In this document: positions 40,743-48,628 of the stretch, piece by piece | How the letters are laid out: each line of letters opens with the position of its first letter | Numbering within the stretch: position 1 is the stretch's first letter | Assembly (NCBI GenBank): GCA_017505785.1 | Contig: JAFVOQ010000070.1 | Location: 1-55,179, forward strand | DNA length: 55,179 nt | DNA from: Clostridia bacterium | Lineage (GTDB): Bacteria > Bacillota > Clostridia > Oscillospirales > CAG-272 | Reading direction: 5' to 3' | Translations under genes and position numbers: made by a program | The notes under the pieces: model-generated | What the model was told of the DNA's origin: nothing | Seen by the model: the letters and a program-made list of their open reading frames with translations, nothing else | The model's database searches: none

Positions 40743-43406
40743 TTAAGCTGCTTTTTTCTTGTCGATCAGTCTGTGCACAAGCTTTACGATCTCCACCAAG
40801 GGAATGATCGAGAAGCCAAGGCCCATGGCAACAAAGTATTCCTTCGCGCCGATCGCGGTCATGCTGAACGCCTGTGCAATGGGGTCGATAAGCACAACAA
40901 GCGAGGTCAGCAGGAGCGAGAGCAGACCTGCGCCCCACAGCCACTTGTTTTGACCCTTAAGGGTAAAGATAGAGCCGCGCAGAGAGCGCATGTTAAAGGA
41001 GTGGAACACCTCACACATAGCAAGCGTGAGGAACGCCATTGTGGTGCCATGCACGCTTTCGAGATGCACGTCAAAGTTGCCGGTTTCAAGGTAGTGACCT
41101 ACAAAGTAAGAGATCAGGGTGATAACGGTAACGAGAAGACCTTGATATACGACCGCAAGACCAAGACCGCCGGCAAAAATGCCTTCTCTTGAGTCGCGCG
41201 GTGCGCGATCCATTACGTCAGCCTCGGGCTTTTCCATGCCAAGGGCAAGGGCGGGGAAGCAGTCGGTAATGAGGTTGATCCAAAGGAGCTGTACGGGCTG
41301 GAAGATCGTAAAGCCGATGAGCGTAGCAAAGAAGATCGAGAGCACCTCGGAAAGGTTGGAGGCGAGCAGGAACTGAATTGCCTTGCGAATGTTATCGTAA
41401 ATGCGGCGACCCTCGCCTGCGGCGGAAACGATCGTAGCAAAGTTATCGTCGGCAAGGATCATATCGGCAACGTTTTTCGTTACGTCAGTACCCGTAATAC
41501 CCATGCCTACGCCGATATCGGCGTTTTTAATGGAGGGCGCGTCGTTTACGCCGTCACCTGTCATAGCGGTAACGCGGCCCTTCTTACGCCAAGCGTTGAC
41601 GATTCTGGTCTTGTGCTCGGGCTGCACGCGTGCATACACCGAATATTTTTCAACCTCGGTTTCAAAATCCTCATCGGAGATCTTATCAAGGTCAGCACCC
41701 GTAATGGCCTCCTCGGCGCTCTCGATGATGCCGAGCTGGAGTGCGATCGCCACGGCGGTATCCTTGTGGTCACCCGTGATCATAATGGCACGGATGCCTG
41801 CGGAACGGCACTGGTCAATAGCGGGCTTTACCTCGGGGCGAACGGGGTCGATCATGCCGACAAGACCCACGTAGCAAAGATCGCATTCCACAGCCTCGGG
41901 CTCGTATGCCGCAGGCTCAGCGTCAAGATCTTTTTTAGCGGCGGCAAGCACGCGCAGTGCCTTGTCAGCCATTTTCTTGTTTTCGGCAAGGATATTGTTG
42001 CGGATCTCATCGCTCATCTTGACGACCTCACCGCCAACAAGTGCGGTGGTGCAGCGCTTGAGGATCTCGTCGGGCGCGCCCTTGGTAAACTGCAGGAGCT
42101 TGCCCTCCTCGGTCTTGTGCACCGTGGTCATCATCTTACGCATCGAGTCGAAGGGAACCTCGCCCACGCGTACAAAGCGCAGCTTTTGGTCGTTTTTGTC
42201 AAGCCCAAGCTTTTCTGCGTAGTTGACAAGCGCACACTCGGTGGGCTCGCCTACGGCGGTCATGGCATCGCGGTCAAACTCTGCATCGGAGCAAAGCGAC
42301 ATAGCGTTTGCAAGCAGCTGCTCGTCATCGCCCACGTGCTCAACAACGGTCATCTTGTTTTGGGTAAGGGTGCCGGTTTTGTCGGAGCAGATGATCTGCG
42401 TGCAGCCAAGGGTTTCCACTGCCGTCAGCTTGCGGATAATGGCATTGCGCTTAGACATGTTCGTCACGCCGATCGAGAGCACGATCGTTACAACCGTGGC
42501 AAGACCCTCGGGAATAGCGGCAACCGCCAGGGAGATCGCCAGCATAAAGGAGGAAAGAATACTGTCAAAGCCTACGCCGTGACGGATCAGCTGTACGCCA
42601 AAGATCACAACGCAAATGCCGATGACAAGATAGGTTAAGATCTTAGAAAGGCCTGCAAGCTTGATCTGCAAGGGGGTCTTACCCTCCTGTGCGTTTGCAA
42701 GTGCATCGGCGATCTTGCCCATTTCGGTATCCATGCCCGTGGCAACTACAACAGCCTTGCCGCGGCCGTAAACCACGGTGGAGCCCATAAATACCATGTT
42801 CTTGCGGTCACCGAGTGCAACGTCACCGTTCTCGCCTGCCTTAAGGGCAGCATCCTGCTTGGTAACGGGTACCGATTCACCCGTGAGTGCCGCTTCCTCG
42901 ATCTTCATGGAAGCACATTCAATGATACGTGCATCAGCGGGTACGGCATCGCCTGCTTCAAGCACGATGATGTCACCCACAACGAGATCCTCGCTGTGAA
43001 CGGTGATCTGCTTGCCGTCACGAATGACCTTACAGGTGGCGGCGGCAATTTCTTGCAACGCCTCTATCGCCTTTTCGGCCTTGCTTTCCTGGAACACGCC
43101 GAGAATGGCGTTGATCAGTACCACTGCCATGATGATAACAACGTCGGCAGGGAACTCAAAGCCGTGCTGCAGACCCTCATAGATCTCAACGCCCGCGGAA
43201 ATGATTGCGGCAACAATGAGAATAATGGTCATGGGCTCTGCCAGCTGCTTCAAAAAGCGGGCGAGGAGGCTTTCCTTCTTGCCCTCGGCAAGCTTGTTTT
43301 TGCCGTTTTCCGCAAGGCGCTTAGCAGCTTCGGCCTCAGAAAGGCCCTGCTCGTTCGTGCCTACTTCATTGAGAACGGCGGTGGTTTGTTCGAGATAATG
43401 CTTCAT
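40743..43406 (-). CDS. P-type cation-transporting ATPase (likely Mn2+/Ca2+ exporter)
   Basis: An 887-residue P2-type ATPase of the SERCA/PMCA-like group. The actuator motif is TGES (175-178), the phosphorylation site SDKTGTLT has Asp342, the hinge is MTGDGVNDAP, and TM4 carries AAIPEGL. About ten helices are present, the last six C-terminal. Similar pumps are annotated as Ca2+ exporters, but the gene is preceded by a yybP-ykoY manganese riboswitch (43484-43573), and pumps under that switch are known to expel Mn2+. AAAGGAG lies 5 bases before the ATG. Ion specificity remains inferred. Confidence 0.9.
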   Translation of the reverse strand: MKHYLEQTTAVLNEVGTNEQGLSEAEAAKRLAENGKNKLAEGKKESLLARFLKQLAEPMTIILIVAAIISAGVEIYEGLQHGFEFPADVVIIMAVVLINAILGVFQESKAEKAIEALQEIAAATCKVIRDGKQITVHSEDLVVGDIIVLEAGDAVPADARIIECASMKIEEAALTGESVPVTKQDAALKAGENGDVALGDRKNMVFMGSTVVYGRGKAVVVATGMDTEMGKIADALANAQEGKTPLQIKLAGLSKILTYLVIGICVVIFGVQLIRHGVGFDSILSSFMLAISLAVAAIPEGLATVVTIVLSIGVTNMSKRNAIIRKLTAVETLGCTQIICSDKTGTLTQNKMTVVEHVGDDEQLLANAMSLCSDAEFDRDAMTAVGEPTECALVNYAEKLGLDKNDQKLRFVRVGEVPFDSMRKMMTTVHKTEEGKLLQFTKGAPDEILKRCTTALVGGEVVKMSDEIRNNILAENKKMADKALRVLAAAKKDLDAEPAAYEPEAVECDLCYVGLVGMIDPVRPEVKPAIDQCRSAGIRAIMITGDHKDTAVAIALQLGIIESAEEAITGADLDKISDEDFETEVEKYSVYARVQPEHKTRIVNAWRKKGRVTAMTGDGVNDAPSIKNADIGVGMGITGTDVTKNVADMILADDNFATIVSAAGEGRRIYDNIRKAIQFLLASNLSEVLSIFFATLIGFTIFQPVQLLWINLITDCFPALALGMEKPEADVMDRAPRDSREGIFAGGLGLAVVYQGLLVTVITLISYFVGHYLETGNFDVHLESVHGTTMAFLTLAMCEVFHSFNMRSLRGSIFTLKGQNKWLWGAGLLSLLLTSLVVLIDPIAQAFSMTAIGAKEYFVAMGLGFSIIPLVEIVKLVHRLIDKKKAA

Positions 43407-43449
43407 ATTGCTCCTTTCTTGCCCCACAGGGGCAGTGCCGTAAGATAGT

Positions 43450-43573
43450 AAAAAGACCCACGGGGCGGCTTAGCTTGGCTGCCCCGTGAGTCTTGTCGAT
43501 CAAGATAAGCCAAGCCATGCGGCTCGTGTTGTTGACTTATCACACAGCTTCTGTGTCAACTACTCCCTCACGG
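43450..43573 (-). promoter_or_regulatory. yybP-ykoY (Mn2+) riboswitch with terminator
   Basis: Read on the minus strand, the aptamer opens with CCGTGAGGGAGTAG, holding the conserved GGGAGTAG loop (plus 43560-43567), and closes with ACAAGACTCACGG. CCGTGAG (43567-43573) pairs with CTCACGG (43484-43490) as P1. The same CTCACGG also begins the stem of a terminator (GACTCACGGGGC with GCCCCGTGGGTC, 43450-43494) followed by TTTTTAC. The two pairings exclude each other, so Mn2+ binding would stabilise P1 and allow read-through: an ON switch. Confidence 0.85.
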
Positions 43574-43585
43574 AAATACGAGGGG

Positions 43586-43614
43586 ATTATAGCACATATT
43601 TTTCTGTTTGTCAA
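43586..43614 (-). promoter_or_regulatory. Promoter of the riboswitch-ATPase transcript
   Basis: Minus-strand perfect TTGACA (43609-43614) and TATAAT (43586-43591), spacer 17. It lies 13 bases before the riboswitch. Confidence 0.9.
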
Positions 43615-43638
43615 GGGCTTTTATAAAATATCTTTCAC

Positions 43639-43667
43639 TTGACTTTCCTACATATAAATGTTAGACT
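43639..43667 (+). promoter_or_regulatory. Promoter of the acetyltransferase gene
   Basis: TTGACT (43639-43644) and TAGACT (43662-43667), spacer 17, divergent from the riboswitch promoter. Confidence 0.65.
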
Positions 43668-43693
43668 AAAAGAAACACAAAAGGAGTGAGAAT

Positions 43694-44149
43694 ATGATCT
43701 TTCGCAAAATACAGGAACAAGATGTTGCCGCTTATATGGAAATGGCAACCGATTTTTACAGCTCGCCCGCAGTCCTTCACAGTATTCCCCAAAAATATAT
43801 GCAAAATACAGTAAAGGCAGTACTTGGCGGCACGCCCTTTGCCGATATTTATATGTTTGAACAAAACGGTGACACGGTGGGCTACGGCTTGCTTGCCCAC
43901 ACCTACTCGCAGGAGGCGGGCGGTGCGGTCTGTTGGCTTGAGGAGATCTACGTGCGCCCCACGGCGCGGGGTGCTGGCGTTGGTGCCGCTTTTATTGAAT
44001 TTATCAAAGGGACCGTGCCTGCCGCACGCTTTCGCCTTGAGGTGGAGCCCGACAACACGCGCGTAAAGGCACTTTACCGCCGCCACGGCTTTTCTCCGCT
44101 TCCCTATGAGAGCTACGTTTTGGAGCGCGAGGATAGAGTAAAGGTGTGA
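43694..44149 (+). CDS. GNAT-family N-acetyltransferase
   Basis: A 151-residue acetyltransferase with motif A (YVRPTARGAGVGAAF, about 97-111), where RGAGVG binds acetyl-CoA, and motif B (LEVEPDNTRVKALYRRHGF). The acceptor is unknown. AAAGGAGTG lies 7 bases before the ATG. It is monocistronic, between the Mn-riboswitch gene and rnmV. Confidence 0.88.
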   Translation: MIFRKIQEQDVAAYMEMATDFYSSPAVLHSIPQKYMQNTVKAVLGGTPFADIYMFEQNGDTVGYGLLAHTYSQEAGGAVCWLEEIYVRPTARGAGVGAAFIEFIKGTVPAARFRLEVEPDNTRVKALYRRHGFSPLPYESYVLEREDRVKV

Positions 44150-44156
44150 GAAATTT

Positions 44157-44200
44157 AAAAACCGCTTTTCTGCTGCTTTGGCAAAAAAGCGGTTTTTTAT
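44157..44200. terminator. Terminator of the acetyltransferase gene (AAACCGCTTTT family)
   Basis: AAAACCGCTTTT pairs with AAAAAGCGGTTTT around TGCTGCTTTGGC, followed by TTATT. Nearly the same sequence forms the putP terminator at 54771, and its right arm also appears at 1-15. Confidence 0.85.
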
Positions 44201-44272
44201 TAGAGTGAATAATCCGAACTTGCCCTTAAGCCTTGCTTTTCCGCACTTTCGGAGCTTGTCACTTTTACCAAG

Positions 44273-44860
44273 TTAAACGCAAAGCGAGTGAATTGCCGCT
44301 TTGTATTCCTCGTAAGTGGCAATGACGTTCAGGGCGGCAAGGAGCGCGTTGGGGGTCATGTCGGTGGGGAGTGCAAAGTGCTGTGCCAGTGCCGCGCGCC
44401 GCGCGGCGGCATTCTCACACCCCGTGAGGCGATCCTCAAAGAAATCGACCTTGGATAAGGGGCGCGACTCGCCGCGCGGCGCATCCTTGGCAAGCGGCTG
44501 TAAAAGCTCGTATAAAAGCAGGGTGTCCTGTCCCTCCACGCCGAGCAGCCCCTGTGCGGAGGGCGCTTGCTTGCGCTTTTCCGTGCCCTTGATCTGCGGT
44601 ACGTATAGGGGGATAATGCGCTCCTTGGGTATGGCTGTGCCGATGTGGGCGCGAATGAGTGTGCCTGCGCCGTCCGGGTCTGTCAGCACCACAATGGGGG
44701 TCTTGGCAGCAAGTGCGCGCAGCAGTGCCAGCTTTTCCTTTTTTTTGAAAATACCAAACCCCTCGGTCGTAAGGATCTGCCCCTCCATAACGGAAAGGAG
44801 CCGCAAGCGGTCATATTTTCCTTCTACCACCACGGGGTAGGGGATCTTTAGCTTTTCCAT
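44273..44860 (-). CDS. rnmV: Ribonuclease M5
   Basis: A 195-residue TOPRIM nuclease that matures 5S rRNA precursors. The TOPRIM Glu13 (VVVEGKYD) and Asp61/Asp63 (LTDPDGAG) are present, and the C-terminal half has the family helix-rich part. The usual partner is ribosomal protein L18. It follows uppP by 15 bases and ends the transcript. Confidence 0.92.
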   Translation of the reverse strand: MEKLKIPYPVVVEGKYDRLRLLSVMEGQILTTEGFGIFKKKEKLALLRALAAKTPIVVLTDPDGAGTLIRAHIGTAIPKERIIPLYVPQIKGTEKRKQAPSAQGLLGVEGQDTLLLYELLQPLAKDAPRGESRPLSKVDFFEDRLTGCENAAARRAALAQHFALPTDMTPNALLAALNVIATYEEYKAAIHSLCV

Positions 44861-44875
44861 TGTTTTGTATCCTTT

Positions 44876-45694
44876 TTAAAGAATGAAAGTAAGAAGCACG
44901 GCAGCACCGAGGAGAATGCGGTAAATGCCGAAGGATGAAAAGGTGTGGCGGCGCACGAAATCGGTAAGAAACCGAAGGGCAAAGAGCGAGAGCAAAAACG
45001 CGGTGAGCGTGCCAACGGCAAGGATCAACCATTCGGTGCGCGAGAGATGTGCGCCGGAAAAGAGAAACTTTGCCACCTTCAGTGTCCCTGCCCCCGCCAT
45101 GGTCGGCAAGCCCAGGAAAAAGGAAAAAAGTGCTGAAACGGGGCGAGAAATGCCAAGCAAAAGGCCACCCAGGATCGTTGCGCCCGAGCGCGAGGTGCCG
45201 GGAATGAGAGATAGCACCTGAAAGGCACCGATCCTTAGCGCATCGGTATAGGTGATATCTTCAACACGGTGTATGCGCGGCAGGGCACGGCGACGCTCGA
45301 TCACCAAGAACAAAACACCGTAAGCAATGAGGGAAACGGCTACCGTTAAGGGGTTAAACAGCACCCTGTCGATAAGATCGTCAAAGAGGAGCCCAAAGAA
45401 GGCGGCAGGCAGTGTGGCAACAAGGATCTTGCCCCACAGAGCCCACGTGGCGCGGCGTTTTGTCGCGTCCTTGTTTTTTGAAAATGGCCAGAGGGTGTGA
45501 AAAAACAGCACACCTACGGCGCACATCGCGCCAAGCTGTATGACGACCTCAAACAGCTCAAAAAAGTCATCGTCAAGTGTGAGGGGCAAGAAATGCCGCA
45601 GTAAAATGATGTGCCCCGTTGAGGATACGGGCAGCCACTCGGTAACGCCCTCCAATATGCCAAAGCAAAGGGCAAGCAATATCGCGTAAAGCAC
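44876..45694 (-). CDS. uppP: Undecaprenyl-diphosphatase (UppP/BacA)
   Basis: A 272-residue integral membrane enzyme that recycles the undecaprenyl-pyrophosphate carrier of cell-wall synthesis. Both signatures are clear: LEGVTEWLPVSSTGH (about 14-28) and PGTSRSGATILGG. The start is GTG at 45694, with AAAGGAG 9 bases before it; a GTG at 45715 overlaps that site and is not favoured. Family members give low-level bacitracin resistance. Operon with rnmV. Confidence 0.93.
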   Translation of the reverse strand: MLYAILLALCFGILEGVTEWLPVSSTGHIILLRHFLPLTLDDDFFELFEVVIQLGAMCAVGVLFFHTLWPFSKNKDATKRRATWALWGKILVATLPAAFFGLLFDDLIDRVLFNPLTVAVSLIAYGVLFLVIERRRALPRIHRVEDITYTDALRIGAFQVLSLIPGTSRSGATILGGLLLGISRPVSALFSFFLGLPTMAGAGTLKVAKFLFSGAHLSRTEWLILAVGTLTAFLLSLFALRFLTDFVRRHTFSSFGIYRILLGAAVLLTFIL

Positions 45695-45888
45695 AGACGT
45701 ATACTCCTTTCGCACCGATATTTAAGAAAAATTTGGTGAAGTGCCGCGGAAAATATGTCTTTTAAAACCTTATGTGTTCGACTCCCGTGCGGCTATATAA
45801 GGTGAAACGTCTGTTGTTTTATTCCCAATGTGTGAAGCGGGAGGGGAAACCCCTCCCCTACGTTAAGATTGATGGCGAGAAATCGCCA
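45695..45888. repeat. Intergenic repeat block
   Basis: GGGAGGGG-AAA-CCCCTCCC (45838-45858) followed by CTACG is the same block as at 2125-2147 and 38621-38640. Nothing resembling a consensus promoter of uppP was found. A tRNA-like T-loop (GTTCGACTCCCGTGCGGC, near 45777) has no matching stem. Confidence 0.55.
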
Positions 45889-45897
45889 TCAATCCTT
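45867..45897. terminator. Terminator overlapping the end of rarA
   Basis: GATTGATGGCGA-GAAA-TCGCCATCAATC, a perfect 12 bp stem. The rarA stop codon (45889-45891) is inside the stem; on the minus strand it is followed by a weak T-rich stretch. Confidence 0.6.
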
Positions 45898-47157
45898 CTT
45901 TTTTCCTCCCTCGCGCCGTACCGTTGCGGCATATGCCGCGGCGGCTTGCTCGGTTTTGTTATCTCCGTACACATAGTACTTTTTGCCCTTCAGGTCATCG
46001 GGCAGGTACTGCTGCTTTACGTAGTGATAGGTGTAATCGTGTGGATAGCGGTAGCCCTTGAACAGCGGCGATTGCAGGTGCGTGGGGGCGGTGGTGCCAA
46101 GCCCACGCTCCACATCCTCACGTGCTGCGGCAACTGCCAAATACGCCGAATTGGATTTGGGCGCGGTGGCAAGCAAAAGTGCCGCGTTTGCAAGTGGGAT
46201 CTGTGCCTCGGGCAGGCCCAGCTCCTTGGCACTTTCACAGCAGGCGCGCACAATGGCGGCGGCCTGCGGATAGGCAAGCCCCACGTCCTCGCTGGCAATG
46301 ACCTGCAGGCGGCGGCAAAGAGAAATAAGGTCGCCCGTTGCCACAAGCTTTGCTACGTAAAAGGCAGTGGCATCGGGGTCGGAGCCGCGAATGGATTTTT
46401 GCAGGCAGGATAAAAGATCGTAGTGCGTATCGTCGTTGGCGTTTCCGATCTTGACGTGAAAACTCTCAACGTGATCGCGTAAAATGGCGCACGGGTCGGT
46501 GTTTTTCTCGCCTTTCTCGGTTGCACTCGCCGCAAAATAGGCGTTTTCAAGAAGCCCGATGCCGCGCCGCACGTCACCGCCCACTGCCGTTGCCACAAAG
46601 GTCAGCGTTTCCCCGTCAGCTGTAACTTGCGTGCCGTTGTCGGCATTAAGCTTTGAAAGCGCACGGGAAAGGGCGGGCACCATTTCGGTGGGGGAAACGG
46701 GCTTAAATTCAAACAGAGAGGAGCGCGAGATGATCGCGTTGTAGATGTAAAAATGCGGATTTTCCGTGGTGGAGGCAATGAGCGTAACGCGCCCGTCCTC
46801 CATGTATTCGAGCAGTGCTTGCTGCTGCTTTCTGTTGAAATACTGGATCTCGTCAAGGTAGAGCAGCACGCCGCCTGCGCCAAACACGTTGTTGGTTTCG
46901 CTCAGGACCTCCTTGACCTCGGCAAGCGTTGCCGAGGTGCAGTTGAAGCGGCGAAAGAGCATCCCTGACTTGGCGGCAATAATGGCGGCGGCGGTGGTTT
47001 TGCCCGTGCCGGGAGGGCCGAAGAAGATCATATTCGTCACTCTCCCGCTTTCCACCATGCGGCGCACCACGCCGCGAGGGCCAAAGAGATGCGTTTGCCC
47101 CACAATAGTATCAAAGCTGGCGGGGCGCAGAAGATCTGCTAACTGTTCGTTTCTCAT
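45889..47157 (-). CDS. rarA: Replication-associated recombination protein A (RarA/MgsA AAA+ ATPase)
   Basis: A 422-residue AAA+ ATPase related to clamp loaders and RuvB that acts at stalled replication forks. Walker A is GPPGTGKTT (47-55), Walker B is LLYLDEIQYF near 100-109, sensor 1 is STTENP; the C-terminal tetramerisation domain includes YKYPHDY-like RYPHDYTYHY. Length is typical. Its ATG overlaps the stop of the U32 gene by 4 bases, so the two are coupled. Confidence 0.94.
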   Translation of the reverse strand: MRNEQLADLLRPASFDTIVGQTHLFGPRGVVRRMVESGRVTNMIFFGPPGTGKTTAAAIIAAKSGMLFRRFNCTSATLAEVKEVLSETNNVFGAGGVLLYLDEIQYFNRKQQQALLEYMEDGRVTLIASTTENPHFYIYNAIISRSSLFEFKPVSPTEMVPALSRALSKLNADNGTQVTADGETLTFVATAVGGDVRRGIGLLENAYFAASATEKGEKNTDPCAILRDHVESFHVKIGNANDDTHYDLLSCLQKSIRGSDPDATAFYVAKLVATGDLISLCRRLQVIASEDVGLAYPQAAAIVRACCESAKELGLPEAQIPLANAALLLATAPKSNSAYLAVAAAREDVERGLGTTAPTHLQSPLFKGYRYPHDYTYHYVKQQYLPDDLKGKKYYVYGDNKTEQAAAAYAATVRREGGKKKD

Positions 47158-48425
47158 AGGAGCCCCTCCCCCTTGTCATCACCCGCACGCAGAATGTCGC
47201 CCTCGGTGGCGGCAAAGGGCAGGCGAGCATAAAAGATCATCAACGGGTGCGGTGCGCTTTCAATGGGCGTGCCCGTCTCATCGTAAAGCTCGGTGATCTT
47301 GCAGGGAAGCCCCACCTTGCCGGGCGTGAGGAGCTCGGCACTGTCGCCAAGTGAGAGCTTGTTGCGCTGACGGAAGCGACAAAGAACACCTGCGGCATTC
47401 TCCTTTTCAAGCCCCGTGGGTGGGTCTGTTTGCTCGATCGCCGCGGCAAAATATGCCTTTTCGCGGATATAGCCGGGATCCTTACAAAGCTGAGGTGTTT
47501 CGCGCACATCGTCAAACCAATAGCCCGTGCAGTATTCGCGGTGCGAAACGCTTTCCACCTCGCGGTAGAGTGCCTCGTCAAAGGTGTAGCCCTGTGGGTC
47601 CTTTTGATAGGCGTTGATCGCCATGCGGTAGGCGTTTGTGATAACAGCCGTATAGTAGGCACTCTTCATGCGCCCCTCGATCTTAAAGGAGGAAACGCCT
47701 GCCTCGATGAGCTCGGGGACGTGGCGCAGCATGCACATATCCTTTGAGGACATCACAAACGTGCCGTTTTCGTTCTCAATGACGGGCAGGTGCTCGTCAG
47801 GTCGTTTTTCCTCTACGATCGTATAATTCCAGCGGCAGGGCTGCGTGCACGCGCCGCGATTGGCATCACGTCCTGTAAATTGGTTTGAGAGCATACAGCG
47901 TCCGCTGTAGGATACACACATCGAGCCGTGCACAAATGCCTCAAGCTCCACCGAGGGGTCAAGTGCCTGCCGTATGGCGTGCACCTCGCGGAGCGTGAGC
48001 TCTCTTGCGAGGACCAAACGCTTTGCGCCCAGTGCCGCCCACGCCTTTGCCGCCGCAGGGCTCACGATGCTCGATTGCGTGGAGATATGCAGCTCCATAT
48101 CGGGCAAAAGCTCGCGAACGGTGGAAAAAACACCGAGGTCGGTGACGATCATGGCATCGATCCCAACGCCCGCGAGCCCCGAAAGGTAGGCGCGCAGACG
48201 CGGATATTCACCGCCGTGCGGCATGGTATTGACGGTAAGGTAGAGCTTTTTGCCGCGCTCGTGCACGTATTGCGCCGCGAGTGCGAGCTCCTCATCGGTA
48301 AAGTTGTCGGCAGCGGAGCGCATGCCAAACCCCTTGCCCGCAAGATAGACCGCATCCGCACCGAAGCGGAGCGCCGCGCGCAGCTTTTCCATATTTCCCG
48401 CAGGGGAGAGCAGTTCCACAGCCAT
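47154..48425 (-). CDS. U32 peptidase-family protein (tRNA/rRNA hydroxylation type)
   Basis: A 423-residue protein with ELLSPAGNMEKLRAALRFGADAVY at the start and the U32 cluster HGSMCVSYSGRC...ANRGACTQPCRW holding four Cys that bind an iron-sulfur cluster in characterised relatives (TrhP, RlhA). Those proteins hydroxylate U34 of tRNA or C2501 of 23S rRNA with prephenate; peptidase activity is doubtful. The C-terminal beta domain (about 330-423) is present. The start at 48425 follows AAAGGTG by 8 bases. Confidence 0.88.
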   Translation of the reverse strand: MAVELLSPAGNMEKLRAALRFGADAVYLAGKGFGMRSAADNFTDEELALAAQYVHERGKKLYLTVNTMPHGGEYPRLRAYLSGLAGVGIDAMIVTDLGVFSTVRELLPDMELHISTQSSIVSPAAAKAWAALGAKRLVLARELTLREVHAIRQALDPSVELEAFVHGSMCVSYSGRCMLSNQFTGRDANRGACTQPCRWNYTIVEEKRPDEHLPVIENENGTFVMSSKDMCMLRHVPELIEAGVSSFKIEGRMKSAYYTAVITNAYRMAINAYQKDPQGYTFDEALYREVESVSHREYCTGYWFDDVRETPQLCKDPGYIREKAYFAAAIEQTDPPTGLEKENAAGVLCRFRQRNKLSLGDSAELLTPGKVGLPCKITELYDETGTPIESAPHPLMIFYARLPFAATEGDILRAGDDKGEGLL

Positions 48426-48466
48426 AAGGTTCACCTTTCTCAAAAATCGATTTTATTGCTTCCTTA

Positions 48467-48495
48467 ATTATAGTCGATTTTTTATTCCCTGTCAA
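48467..48495 (-). promoter_or_regulatory. Promoter of the U32-rarA operon
   Basis: Minus-strand perfect TTGACA (48490-48495) and TATAAT (48467-48472), spacer 17. Confidence 0.9.
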
Positions 48496-48529
48496 GAAAG
48501 ACTGTAAGGACAGGCAAAATTTTGCTTTC

Positions 48530-48559
48530 TTGACTTTATTCCTTGTGCTGTGCTATAAT
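48530..48559 (+). promoter_or_regulatory. Promoter of the glycosyltransferase-SDR genes
   Basis: TTGACT (48530-48535) and TATAAT (48554-48559), spacer 18. Confidence 0.82.
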
Positions 48560-48628
48560 CAGAACATAAAATTGCCTGTTTTGTCAGATACTTACCGTAA
48601 GGCTTGTATAGGGAAAGGGTATGAGGGC

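Noticed and set aside
41613-42638. Plus-strand open frame of 341 codons opposite the P-type ATPase
   Set aside because: Antisense shadow without start signals.
45773-45795. tRNA-like 3' end (GTTCGACTCCCGTGCGGC)
   Set aside because: The 5' side of the T stem does not pair, no acceptor or anticodon arm is found upstream, and there is no CCA context.
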